Source: Mikania micrantha (lineage: Eukaryota > Streptophyta > Magnoliopsida > Asterales > Asteraceae). Taken from it: a stretch of 64,000 bases of DNA. The stretch is taken from contig CM018683.1 of the NCBI GenBank assembly GCA_009363875.1, positions 61,350,981 to 61,414,980 of the forward strand, in the 5' to 3' direction. The position numbers and the translations under genes were made by a program. The notes below the pieces were generated by a model that ran no database searches, was not told the origin of the DNA, and saw only the letters and a program-made list of their open reading frames with translations. Of this stretch, positions 35,401-45,184 are shown in pieces (position 1 is the stretch's first letter; every line of letters starts with the position of its first letter).

Positions 35401-37875
35401 TCAGGTCCCATTGATTCAATTGCTCTAGAGCCAAATCCACATTGTCTGGGTTCCTTGTGGATCAGCTGTGTTCAGTCTCAATCAAAGACGGCTGAGATCA
35501 GCCCAATAACCCACGTTATTTATTTCTTTTATTTCTATTTATGCTTATTTTAATTATGTTATTTAAATTAGTTTCTAGAAGTTAGTAGTGTTGAACGCAG
35601 GTGGTTTTTCTTTTGTGTGTGGTTTATGTAATGACCTAATGTTAATGAGGACATTTTTTGAGTTTATCAATTTTTAACTCTTGAATCAAGAGTGTGTTCC
35701 ATTGCTATTCTAGTTTGTGGCAGAATTAGGAGGTGATCTTGGAATTCCAATTTGGAGTCTCATGGTGATACTGTAGCGAGAAATTCAAGTGAAAGTTGCC
35801 CATTAAATCTTTGAGTGGTGTGTCTGTATCTCAATAGGTTTGGTGTTAATTTTCAATTTTGTGATTGTCGGGTAAATTTGATCCTGTTTATAAGCTTCTG
35901 ACTGTCACAATTCGCAGCCAAATTCTAACCCATTTAGCAGCGAAAGCTTTCAAAACCTTAATCAGAACAATTTTTGGTCGAAATCAAACTCGTTGGAACC
36001 CTAATCCGGCAACAAACGGCGGCGCGAAAACTGACGGCGGTGGTCGGAGGTGGATGTGGCGGCGACAATATGACGGCGGGATCACGCACACACACGCTAA
36101 ACAGTAAACGAGAATTGAACAAGAGGATTTAACGTGGTTCGGTCTAGGTGACCTATGTCCACGGGTTGCAACTAGCGAGATATATTATTATTGTGCTCAA
36201 GGAATTACATGTACAATGATCAATATATATAGACCAACACTAGAGATGCGTAATTAAGGCAACGGTCCTATAACCACAAATAGAGTAGAGGCTAGGGTCG
36301 GATGCCTAGTCAAGCCTCAATACTCAACAGATATGGCTTCTTATGAAAGTGTTGATTTTGTTTCCGTTTTATACTTTTATCACAAACATATTAAATAAAA
36401 AATAGCTAAAAAGGGAATGGTCTAATGGGTCAATTGGATTGAAAGTCATCCAAAGTTTAAATTTAAGGCCTAAAACTCCGAATTCATTATTAAAGTATTT
36501 AGATTCTTAATATAACACCATTATTTTAGTAACCATGATTATTAGATTAGTTGTAATCTCTTATACCAAAAAGTGGGTATCACACATACTAAACATACAC
36601 ACAAGAAAGCAAATAAACGAAACGAGATGTTAAATGTTGTTTGGTCAGTGTGACCTATGTCCATAGGTTGTAACTAGATATTTTATTATTCAATATTGTA
36701 CAAAGATTACTATCACATGGCTAGGGCATTAATAGAGATATCATCATCATCATCGTACTTGGTATATCCCACCGTTAGCAAAGCTAAGTCTAAGGAGGAT
36801 AAGATGTAGACAATCTTACCTCTAAACCCGTAGGAGTAGAGAGGCTGCTTCCAATAAGATCGCCGGCTCATGATGCCTGATTAACCTACAACACAACATT
36901 CTTAACGTTAATTTCACAAAAATTAAGTAAAATAACGTTAAAATTAGTACAAGTTTACTTTTGCCCCTCAAGAGTTGACACATATATACTTTATATGCGT
37001 GAACCGCAAACGGGGCCATTTATGCGCTGAAGGCCTACGAAGCCTAACGAAAAGGACCAAAAAACTTTTTACAGGTCAATATCCGTACAAAAAGTAGACT
37101 GTTCTTCTCAAGCTTGTTTTGACTTGTAACTTGTTACCAACCCACTTAGTGTGTCCATCTTACCCCCATATTGAATGACTGAGTACTTCAGCAAATTTTT
37201 ATGGGCACTGTATTTGAATTCTTTTAGTCATGCAATTGTATTGTCTCTTCTTAGTTCCTATCCACTAGAGCATGAATTTTGTCTTTTTAACCTCATTTGC
37301 AGCCACCTCATTTGTTTTTTTCCAGAATATATTGCGATGAAATTTGGAAGAAATAAGCTTTACTGGATCTGTGTTTTAACTATCTTGCAGGAAGGGATTT
37401 CTTATTACTGCAACAGTTACTTGTGTAGCTGGTTTTCTTAGTGCTTTAGCTCCTAACTATATTTGTCTGATTATTCTTCGCTGCCTAGTTGGTGTCGGTC
37501 TGGGAGGCGGGCCTGTACTCTCTTCTTGGTTTTTAGAGTTCATCCCGGCTCCAAGCAGAGGCACTTGGATGGTCGTGTTTTCTGCTTTTTGGACGATCGG
37601 AACTATTTTTGAAGCTTCCATTGCATGGGTATGGCTCAGTTTCCCTATTTTTCATTCTTAATCTCTCTCTCTCTCTCTATATATATATAGGGGGATATTG
37701 CAACTTGAGAACTAAAGGAACCATTTCTAGCCACAAGTTTAAATGATATAATAGTAATTTCCCTTACTTTAAAGGAAAATTATTTTTATACCCCTAAAAA
37801 CATGTGGCTCAAAACTAGTTCCTTTGTTTTCTTTACATTTAATGGTTCTTAATAGAACAAGTCCCTGTATGTATG

Positions 37876-37920
<45 letters not shown>

Positions 37921-40900
37921 TGAATAATTTGAAAACCACTTTTATTTGTAAAACATACGTAACAAAACTAAAAAAAAATTTGTAAAACATACGTAAAAAT
38001 GTAAAAAAATTCCGTCAGATATGACGCAGTGTTACGTATGTTTTACAACGTAAAAAATTTTACAAAATTTTTTTTTAAAAATATTTCTTTGGCGCTTTTT
38101 TGATTTTTTTTTATAAAAAGGTGCTAAATAATGTTACAAACCAGTAAAAAAAATTTCAAAAAAAAAAATACATTTGTTTTACATGAGTTTTCAAGGTTTT
38201 TTTCACTAAAATAAGGTTTTTATTTTATTAATCCCCTATATATATATAGGGGGGATGTTCAATTAATAACCAATATAAGTTAAGAACTAAGAGAACGATT
38301 TCTAGCCACAAGTTTGAAGGGTATAGAGGTAACTTCCTTTATTTTCAAGTGAAATTACTTTTATACCCTTCAAAACTTGTGGCTATAAATGTGGTTCCTT
38401 TAGTTCTTTACAATTTGTTGGTTCATACTAGAATGAATCCCTATAGGGAAGTGTTCTAATGAAAACCCTTGGATAGAGCTATAACCAAATAACTATCATC
38501 TAATGGTTGATCAAAAAGTCAAGTTCATAAGATCGTGACACATGGCATATTTCTTTTTTTAATATGAAAGGGCTTATTATACACTTTGTTTAACTAAAAA
38601 GCTAGATTCAATATGGTGGTGACACTTGTCACCATCTAATATATTTTAATTAATCTACTTTTTTATTAAAAGTTACCCCCACTTTTTTATACATTCATAA
38701 CTTTTTATACAAAATTAATTTTTTTATAAAAATTGCACCATTTTACTCGTTTTATTTTTCTCTTTAATTCCGTTATAGTCTTGACCAGGTTTTTTTGTAA
38801 TTTTTTAGATACTTAGTATTTACATCATTGTAACGAACTTAAAATATAACAAATTAGTTTGAAATTTTTCAAACAATATTAAATTACATTGATTTAACAC
38901 GTTATTTCCAGTGATGCAACTTATTATTTACAGTGATGTAATTTTTCTCTTGAATTTTGTTTTAATATATATTAGTTTTTTTAATTTTTTCCAAATATTT
39001 CGTTTTACATTGATGTAATAAGCATAAAACATAAAACATTATTATTATTATTTTCTAACGATGGCAAATTAAACTAATGTAATATAAATTGATGTAATTT
39101 ACAGTGATATAACACATTATTTACAGTGATATAATTTTTCTCTTTAATTCTGTTATAATTTCGACTAGTTTTTTTAATTTTTTCACATATATCCTTTATT
39201 TACATCGATATAACGAGCAAAATATAACACATTATTTTAATTTTTTTCTAACAATGGTAAATTGCAGTGATGTAACATACAGTGGTGTAATTTACAGTGA
39301 CGTAATCTACCATTGTTAGGAAAAAATTCAAATTAAATTGGTATCTTTATGCCCGTTACAATGTTAAAAATAGGGGCATCCAAAAAAAAAAACTATCCGA
39401 GACTATAATGGAATTGAAGAGAAAAATGAGACGGCTATAATGGTGCACTTTTTTTTTAAAAAAAAATAATATATTATAAAAAGGTTATGAATTTTAAAAA
39501 AGAAAGAGGTAAACTTTATATAAAAAAATCATTATAACTCGTTACAAATTTAAGACAAACGTGATTTTTAGTTGATCTTAAACTTAAATTTTGTTGCGAG
39601 TCATTACATTCAATCAATCAACGTACTCAGTATATCCCGCCATTAGCATGCTAAGGCAGGGTCTGAGGAGGGTGAGATGTAGACAACCTTACCCCTACCC
39701 CGTAGGGGTAGAGAGGCTGCTTCCAGTGAGACCCTCGGCTCATGATGATTGATCAACCGTCCGAAAATTTTTTATACGACGTGAATGGTTTGTTTTCAAA
39801 GTTTGTCACATCGATGTAAATGTGGAGATAATTAAAAAAGTTAAAAAACCTAGTCAAGGTTATAACGGAATTAAAGAGAAAAATAAGACGAGTAAAATTG
39901 TGCAATTTTTATAAAAAAATAACATAGTATAAAAAAGTTACGAATGCATAAAAAAAGTGGGGGTAAACTTTTATTAAAAAAGAAGATTAATTAAAATATA
40001 ATAGAAGGTGACAAATGTCACCACCATATTCAATCTAACATTTAATAATAAAAAAAGGGTGTGGCTAAATGTACCCCCCTTTTGGACTTGTCATACCCCC
40101 TCACCTAAAATATTAAATATAAATTTGTTATAATCAACCCTTCAACTATATAACACAACCAAAATACACCAAATATTATTTTTACTTTAAATTCTACTAA
40201 ACGTATCCCCTCTTACTTGGCATACCCTATACAAAATATAAAATTAAATTCATCCAAAATCAGATTTATTTGTATGAACCCTAGTTCCTCTTTGTTCAAA
40301 TTCGATTGAACTGAGGCCTGATTGTTGTTACAAACATAGGGCTTTCGTTCCTCGAACAAAAACGGGTGTAATTGTATATGAAACACCTACCTTAGCTAAC
40401 TAATTCATGTTCGTTGCTTGATGAACCGAAGTCGAACCGTCGGGTTCTTACATGCCTTTTTCTTGATTTGTGTTGAGATTGTTAATAGCTTTTGTTTACG
40501 CAGAGAGTTTCGCAGAGGTTAAAGGATTGTTTGGGTTCAATTAATTTTGAGTTTTATGCTCGTTTTAATAGACTTTGAGTTTGAGTTTGACTATGGTTAT
40601 TTAAGCTTAGATTTCGTATTTATTTGATTTTTAAACGATGAATTGATGATGATAATGATTCCGTGATGTTTGAGTTTTGTAAAAACAGTCCCTCATGTTT
40701 TTATTTAAAGGTTTATGGATCTTTTTAGTTAATTAAAAACATAAGGTTTACTTGTATATATTTAAAAAACTTAAGGAGGGGGTACGACAAGTAAAAAAAA
40801 TACAAAGGGGGGTATACATAGCATAACCCTAAAAAAATGTCTAATATGCCCTTACATATTATAAAAAGAAAAATGTCACATTGCACAATCTTATTCACTA

Positions 40901-43900
40901 CACTTTTTAATTAACCATTGGATGATAGTTATTGGGTTAAAGCTCTATTTATAGGTTTTTATTTTTTCAAAATCCTATATATATATATGGTGTTCTATTG
41001 AGAACCTCAATTTTGCTGAGAACAATGAGAACAATATGATTTGTTGTACATATGGGAGGGGTCATGAGAATTAAATCCTAACCCACACCCTAATAACCAC
41101 CTCACCACAAAATGAGCGGCTGCAATAGTTCACAGTTTCTACAAAATTACGATTTTCAATAGTAGAATGTGACGTTGTGTGCGTGTTTGTGGTGACTCCA
41201 AGTTTCTTGGACTAACCCGTTTAATACCTCAAAACAACAAAAGCACATCCAAACAATATCTTTTACTATTGGTTATTAAAACTCGCATCCAAACACTCCC
41301 TACCTTCATAGTTTAAATGTATTTTTTTTTAAATTTTTTTAAAGTTTGTGATGCCAACTTTGGGATGGAGATGGTTGCTTGCAATCTCATCTCTTCCTTC
41401 ATCGCTGCTACTTATTTTCTACCGGGTAGTCCCAGAATCTCCTAGATATTTATGCTTAAAAGGGAGGACAACCGAAGCACTTAGAATCTTAGAGAAAGTT
41501 GCAAAAATTAACGGGCAGACACTTCCTCCCGGGATTCTTGTTTCTGATCATGAAATTCAGTTAAATGAAAAGTCAGCTGAAGCGGAAGATGCACACTTAC
41601 TCTCCCACAATGATGGAACCATTGACCGTAGTTTAAAACAAAATGTCTCAACAATGGCTCTGCTCTTTTCACCTGAATTAATCAAGCCAACCCTGCTTTT
41701 ATGGGTGGTCTTCTTTGGGAACGCTTTCTCATATTATGGTCTAGTTCTCCTAACCACCGAGTTGCACAATGGTCGTAACAGTTGTGTACCCACTCACCTG
41801 CAACCTCAACATCAGGAGCTTAGCTACAAAGACATTTTCATCACTAGTTTTGCAGGTATATGCACTGTGCACTTACTTTTACTCTTGAAAGTAATAAATT
41901 TATATTTTTGGTAATAATTGGAGGGGTTGGGATACAAGTTGAAACAGGTATTGATCTGCATGTGTACTTTCTTTTAGGTAATAATGATTAATGATATGAC
42001 AACTTGTTATCTGAAAATTTGTAAGACCCCACTAATACCCTGCTAACCAATGAGATTAGGTCAAATGTAGTTTACAATTGACACGTGGCCTTAAGGGGGT
42101 TAAAGGCTGAAAAACAGTGAAAGTTGCAATGACATTTTTTTTTCCTAATTTTATAAATAAATAACATGTTAAATATGGTTATGATAACTAGCTTATTGAA
42201 ATTCTAATCTCGTTTTTATAATTGACTGGAAGAGTTTTTAAGCATATGTACCACTTATGGTCAGTTCCGACCCATTTAGGCCTTTCCAATTTTTACCAAG
42301 TTTTCATATTTACCCATTTGACACGTGCATTTTGAACTAGTGGCGTACCCACCATATGGAGATGGGGGTCGACCGACTCCCATGAACTTTTTATTTTTAA
42401 TGTTATACATAGGATCCGATCTCGACCGACCCCCAAGAAAAATTTCCCCCGACACCCATAAAAATTTGACAGCCCCAATAAAGCCCATTCTAAAACCATT
42501 TTAAAACCAAAACTTATAAAATAGTATCCAAATAAAGCAATATTCATTACCTATAATTAAATCCAATTAGCAATTTATAATTCAACTCAATGTCTAATCA
42601 CTCATAGCCCAACTTAAAAAAAGTAATAATATCGAATTTGTATATTAAGTGATTGAATTTAACTATCATAATTTATGTTCGGTTCCTCTTAGAAAATAAA
42701 CTGGAACAGTAACTAACTTGTATACACCAAAATTTATAGATTAAATGATTATTGTACAATTTTAATAATTGAAACTTGTTAGCATGATTAGAAACTTGGT
42801 TGATTTGTGTATGCTTTGTATATATTTAGGTAATATGGAACGGTTTTTCAAAATAAAACGTAGCTAAATCTTGAATTTATTGATTTGAATAATATTCATT
42901 TGAATCCTGCGAAAAGAAAACTAATTTTATCATATCATCGGTCATCCTAATCAACAAGATTATTTGACGTACTTTTATTATGTCTTTGTGATTTAATTTA
43001 GTTTCATCATTTTTTTGTGTGATCCGACCCGATCTCGTTCGAATTGGTCAAATAAAAAAATAATTAACGACAAATAATTATCTAGAAAAAATTTCCAACC
43101 CCCATAAAAAAAATTTCTAGGTCCGCCATTAGCCACCTCTAGAAATAATAAAAAGCATCCCTCATCATAATGATCACTAAGGATTGAAAATAGTACGCTG
43201 AAAAGCTTGTAGAATAGAAATCGAATCGTAGCCATCTATTTGACACGTAAAAGTTTGGATATTTAGAAGTACTACATCACAATGTCGCATCGTATTCCTT
43301 CAATATACCAATTATATCCATAAAAATGGATATAATTGGTTACATTTTTCGGCTATATGCCGTGTTGACTGTTGATAATGGAAACTAATGTTTAATCTTG
43401 TTTTTTTAACAATATCTGCTTCAAGAGTTCCCGGGACTTATTATATCGGCTTTTACAATTGACAAGCTTGGTCGTAAGCTCTCAATGTCAATAATGTTCT
43501 TCCTGTGTTGTATTTTCTTGCTCCCTTTGGTATCCCATCAACCACAAGCTGTCACAACAGCTCTTTTGTTTATGGCTCGAATATGCATAACCACAACCTT
43601 CACAGTGGTTTACATATACGCCCCGGAGGCAAGTCTTTTAACTTGGAAATTTCCGCGTGTGAATTTAGATAATAGTAAGAGCTATTACATAGATGGTCCT
43701 ATGGTTTGGGCAAAGTAACAAGTTTGAGTACCAAGCAAAAAAAGTATTCAGTTTGGGGTTTGTGCTTTTAGTTTTGTTACGAATTGGGAATTTAGGCTAA
43801 CTTCTGTTAGTTTTACAGTTTATTTAAGATGAAATAACCAAATTACTGGCTTTTCACACTTTATTTTGACTTTTTAAAAAGTCAAAGGTATTTTTGTTTA

Positions 43901-44374
43901 TTTCATCCTAATTTAACGGAAAGGTTAATGTAAGTTAGCCTTAATACCCAAATTTGTTACAAAATAAAAAGCACAAATCTCCAACTTGTTAATTTTTTTG
44001 TTTAACATCCAAACATGTTAGTTTACACAAACAATATGGGCTATCTACGTAATTAACTCTTCTAATAATAATATAGCTAAACTTTTAACTGGAAACTGCA
44101 TTTTCTTTGATCTGTTATGTAGATATACCCGACAGCAGTTAGAACAACGGGTGTTGGTGTGGGAAGCTCGGTTGGACGGATCGGTGGGATGACGTGTCCT
44201 CTGGTGGCAGTTGGTTTGATACATGGATGTCATCAAACTGCAGCCATCATTCTGTTTGAGTTTGTTATATTTGCTTCAGGTGTATGTGTACTGCTTTTTC
44301 CGTTCGAAACAAGCGGTCGTGAGCTCACAGATTCTGCCGTTCCTGAAAAGGCGAATATGATAATTGCAACATGA
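32187..44374 (+). CDS. OCT7: Organic cation/carnitine transporter 7-like (NiaP-type nicotinate transporter), MFS
   Basis: Five exons (32187-32455, 37391-37628, 41345-41855, 43426-43628, 44123-44374) join in one frame to 1473 nt, 490 residues plus stop, the length expected for plant OCT7/NiaP proteins. The family belongs to the major facilitator superfamily; the Arabidopsis relative is reported to carry nicotinate. Visible motifs: SDKHGRR after TM2 (about 84-90), GLGGGPVL, GWRWL (about 176-180), PESPRYL (199-205), DKLGRK in the second half (352-357), YIYAPE (402-407) and FETSGREL near the C-terminus (468-475); hydrophobic spans fit about 12 membrane segments. The start is the first ATG of MGDKGQRYSVDDAL, which matches the usual N-terminus. 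All junctions are GT-AG except a GC-AG donor after exon 4. No disabling change was seen, so it is probably functional. Substrate is inferred from family. Confidence 0.92.
32577..32831 (-). repeat. 3' LTR of the intronic copia element
   Basis: 255 bp; ends TGTTAGG and CTCAACA in plus-strand reading. Similar to the right LTR at about 36075-36329, but the inner end of the right copy has changed and no clear PBS follows it. Confidence 0.82.
33300..35256 (-). pseudogene. Copia gag-protease remnant
   Basis: Starts MAEEKIKIEKFDGQDFGFWK at 35256 (UBN2-type copia gag), is interrupted by a 710-bp insertion at 34386-35095, resumes as RKALEVVRLSLAKSVAFNIV with a TGA after a DKTTT-like word, then shows a zinc knuckle CWDCKQVGHFKNQC (near 33850), a remnant of the DSG protease site (MDSG), and the region before integrase (VGLLDKEGHDVKFDGGQWKV to about 33300). 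Frameshifts and stops make it a pseudogene. Confidence 0.8.
34386..35095. mobile_element. hAT-like non-autonomous transposon (710 bp) with 8-bp duplication
   Basis: Ends CATAGTCACATGG and TGTGACTATG form a perfect 10-bp inverted repeat; the 8-bp direct repeat CTGTAGAG flanks it (34378-34385 and 35096-35103). Subterminal regions are rich in GGTACGCGGTACG and GATCGCG words in both orientations. The centre (about 34600-35000) differs in texture and looks like a 5'-UTR plus a short coding start, possibly captured host DNA. No transposase. An 8-bp duplication fits hAT. Confidence 0.8.
36075..36329 (-). repeat. 5' LTR of the intronic copia element
   Basis: Matches 32577-32831 over nearly all its length, from ACACACACGCTAAACAGTAA to ACTCAACA, followed by the duplication GATAT. 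The inner boundary is approximate. Confidence 0.78.
36335..36755. other. Intron DNA with a decayed copia LTR (about 36587-36750)
   Basis: GTATCACACATACTAAACA and GTGTGACCTATGTCCATAGG match words of the neighbouring copia LTR, but the copy is diverged and cut at its right end by a SINE-like segment. The first 250 bp hold nothing recognised. Confidence 0.5.
36756..36886 (-). mobile_element. tRNA-derived SINE (TS/Au-like), antisense
   Basis: Contains AGATGTAGACAATCTTACC, CCCGTAGGAGTAGAGAGGC and a simple-repeat tail (TCATCATCATC) at its left edge, the pattern of plant SINEs read backward. Similar to 39623-39758. Confidence 0.55.
36887..37390. other. Remainder of intron 1, nothing recognised
   Basis: AT-rich with pyrimidine-rich tracts towards the acceptor. 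An 88-residue frame at 37175-37441 overlaps exon 2 out of frame and is not a gene. Confidence 0.6.
37391..37628 (+). CDS. OCT7: OCT7-like exon 2 (residues 90-169)
   Basis: Codes KGFLITATVTCVAGFLSALA through LRCLVGVGLGGGPVLSSW to FWTIGTIFEASIAW. Acceptor TTGCAG|G, donor GCATGG|GTATGG; ends in phase 0. Confidence 0.92.
37690..37867. mobile_element. Palindromic MITE, copy 1
   Basis: Inverted arms carry GAACTAAAGGAACC / AACTAGTTCCTTTG and TAGCCACAAGTTTAA / AACATGTGGCTCAAA. Flanked by TA-rich DNA. A second copy is 380 bp downstream. Confidence 0.6.
37881..37917. repeat. TA dinucleotide microsatellite
   Basis: About 17 TA units. Confidence 0.85.
38249..38442. mobile_element. Palindromic MITE, copy 2
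   Basis: Same arm words as copy 1 (TAGCCACAAGTTTGAAGGGT / ACCCTTCAAAACTTGTGGCT), giving a near-perfect hairpin of about 80 bp per arm, bounded by GGGGGATGTTC and GAATGAATCCC. Confidence 0.65.
39623..39758 (-). mobile_element. tRNA-derived SINE (TS/Au-like) inside the foldback loop
   Basis: AGATGTAGACAACCTTACCC, CCGTAGGGGTAGAGAGGCTG and CCATTAGCATGCTAAGGCAG, with CAATCAATCAACG at its left edge as the reversed tail. Better preserved than 36756-36886. Confidence 0.6.
40057..40830. mobile_element. TIR element nested in the right arm of the foldback
   Basis: Ends GGGTGTGGCTAAATGTACCC and, inverted, AGGGTTATGCTATGTATACC, both continuing to ACTTGTC[AG]TACCCCCT; flanked by A runs. The interior contains CCTAGTTCCTC and CTTTCGTTCCTCG words that look like a leader sequence. 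No transposase. Confidence 0.55.
41345..41855 (+). CDS. OCT7: OCT7-like exon 3 (residues 170-339 plus one base)
   Basis: Codes FVMPTLGWRWLLAISS, PESPRYL, the long cytoplasmic loop (about 215-275, poorly conserved, containing EAEDAHLLSH) and LLLWVVFFGNAFSYYGLVLL. Donor TTTGCAG|GTATAT; the last base joins AG of exon 4 to make Glu. Confidence 0.92.
41856..43425 (+). other. OCT7-like intron 3 with a probable TIR element (about 42338-43138)
   Basis: The word TAGTGGCGTACCCACC near 42338 and the inverse of AGGTCCGCCATTAGCCACC near 43110-43138 form rough inverted ends around about 800 bp containing GTCGACCGACTCCC and inverted C/G-rich runs. The class is unclear. The rest of the intron holds nothing recognised. 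Confidence 0.5.
43426..43628 (+). CDS. OCT7: OCT7-like exon 4 (residues 340-407)
   Basis: Codes EFPGLIISAFTIDKLGRK through TTTFTVVYIYAPE. Acceptor CTTCAAG|AG. The exon ends CCGGAG|GCAAGT, a GC donor rather than GT; using it gives the family's continuous APEIYPTAVRTTG across the junction. Confidence 0.9.
43629..44122 (+). other. OCT7-like intron 4, GC-AG type
   Basis: Begins GCAAGT after CGGAG and ends TTATGTAG before ATATACCCG. The GC donor fits the known minor class, where G|GCAAGT is the favoured context. No nearby GT would keep frame and conserved residues. Confidence 0.82.
44123..44374 (+). CDS. OCT7: OCT7-like exon 5 (residues 408-490 and stop)
   Basis: Codes IYPTAVRTTGVGVGSSVGRI, the last two membrane segments, FPFETSGREL and a short tail ending MIIAT before TGA. 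Confidence 0.92.
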   Translation: MYPTAVRTTGVGVGSSVGRIGGMTCPLVAVGLIHGCHQTAAIILFEFVIFASGVCVLLFPFETSGRELTDSAVPEKANMIIAT

Positions 44375-44620
44375 AACCGATCTGTCACGAGTGAACGGTT
44401 GAGGTATTGTTCAATGAGTGTTTTGGTCATCTTCCTAGAAGATGTTTGATCTTTTATAGGTAGTAAGAACAAGAACACCGTAACATAACACACACTACTC
44501 ATGGCATACCTCTCATAGTTGTGAATATGATTGTAATTTACATTGAAATTTTGTTATAATTAACAAATTCTTTTTGCATTTAAGTTAATTATTTCTAAAA
44601 TTTCAGCATAAATACAAATA
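44375..44620 (+). other. 3' UTR of the OCT7-like gene
   Basis: AT-rich; an AATAAA poly(A) signal candidate occurs within ACAAATAAAATCA near 44612-44620. The end is approximate. Confidence 0.5.
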
Positions 44621-44774
44621 AAATCATAGTACTTTGTTGAGTATTTACTAAAAGAAATTTTCTGATTGCCTCGCATTTAAATATCCATTAATGATGGTGT
44701 TGACATCATGCTAATATCAGCATCACTCCAGTAAATTACTATCTATAATTTTTTAACTTCGGTGAACGGTAATA

Positions 44775-45184
44775 ATATTTTAATAATAATAATAATATAA
44801 TATTAATAATAATATAATATTAATAATAAGATTTTAACAGTAATAATAATATTATAATACTAAAATATATTATTATTAATAATATAATATTAATAATAAT
44901 ATTGTAATAATAATAATAATATATTAATAACATCATAATATTAAATATATTATTATTATTATAATAAAAATATTATAAAATTATAATAATAATATAATAT
45001 TAATTTAAAATAGTAATAATATTTTAATAATAATAATACAATATTAATAATAATATAATTATAATATGATAATATTAAAATAGTATTATAATATTAACAA
45101 TATTATAATATGATAATAATAAAATATATTATTATTATTAATAATATTAAAATATAATATTATTATTATAAAAATATTATAACA
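44775..45184. repeat. Degenerate TAA/TTA microsatellite tract
   Basis: About 400 bp almost entirely of AATAATAAT, AATATTAAT and TATAATATTA words in both orientations. It continues at 47397-47540 and 47760-48120 beyond an intervening Helitron-like unit. Confidence 0.85.

Larger units (their letters stand above)
32577..36329 (-). mobile_element. Internally deleted Ty1/copia retrotransposon, antisense in intron 1
   Basis: Two LTRs (left 32577-32831; right about 36075-36329) flank degenerate gag/protease on the minus strand. The 5-bp duplication GATAT is at 32572-32576 and 36330-36334. On the minus strand the LTR starts TGTTGAGTATGG and the left copy is preceded by the polypurine CAAGTGGGAGA. 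Integrase, RT and RNase H are missing, so it is non-autonomous. It runs opposite to the host gene. Confidence 0.85.
32456..37390 (+). other. OCT7-like intron 1 (4.9 kb), packed with insertions
   Basis: Carries an antisense copia element (32577-36329, itself holding a hAT-like insertion), a decayed related LTR (36587-36750) and a SINE-like segment (36756-36886). The remaining ends are AT-rich with nothing recognised. Acceptor TATCTTGCAG|GAAGGG. Confidence 0.85.
38447..40975. mobile_element. Foldback element with long inverted arms
   Basis: The left arm (about 38460-38800) and right arm (about 39840-40965, split by an insertion) are inverted copies: AATAACTATCATCTAATGGT versus its partner near 40920, and AATATGGTGGTGACACTTGT versus ACAAATGTCACCACCATATT. 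The loop has repeated ACAGTGATGTAA words in imperfect units of about 190 bp (near 38757, 38938, 39139) and inverted copies near 39300-39420. No transposase frame. It may be a Mutator-like or foldback element. Confidence 0.65.
37629..41344 (+). other. OCT7-like intron 2 (3.7 kb), packed with palindromic elements
   Basis: Contains two related palindromic MITEs, a TA repeat (37881-37917), a stretch with inverted ACATACGTAA words (37918-38240), and a large foldback element with nested insertions. The acceptor is AAAG|TTTGTG, a weak match to consensus; the encoded FVMPTLGWRW fits the family exactly, which supports it. Confidence 0.8.

Noticed and set aside
43485..43718. Apparent 77-residue gene in the transporter region
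   Set aside because: It is exon 4 read through the GC donor into the intron.
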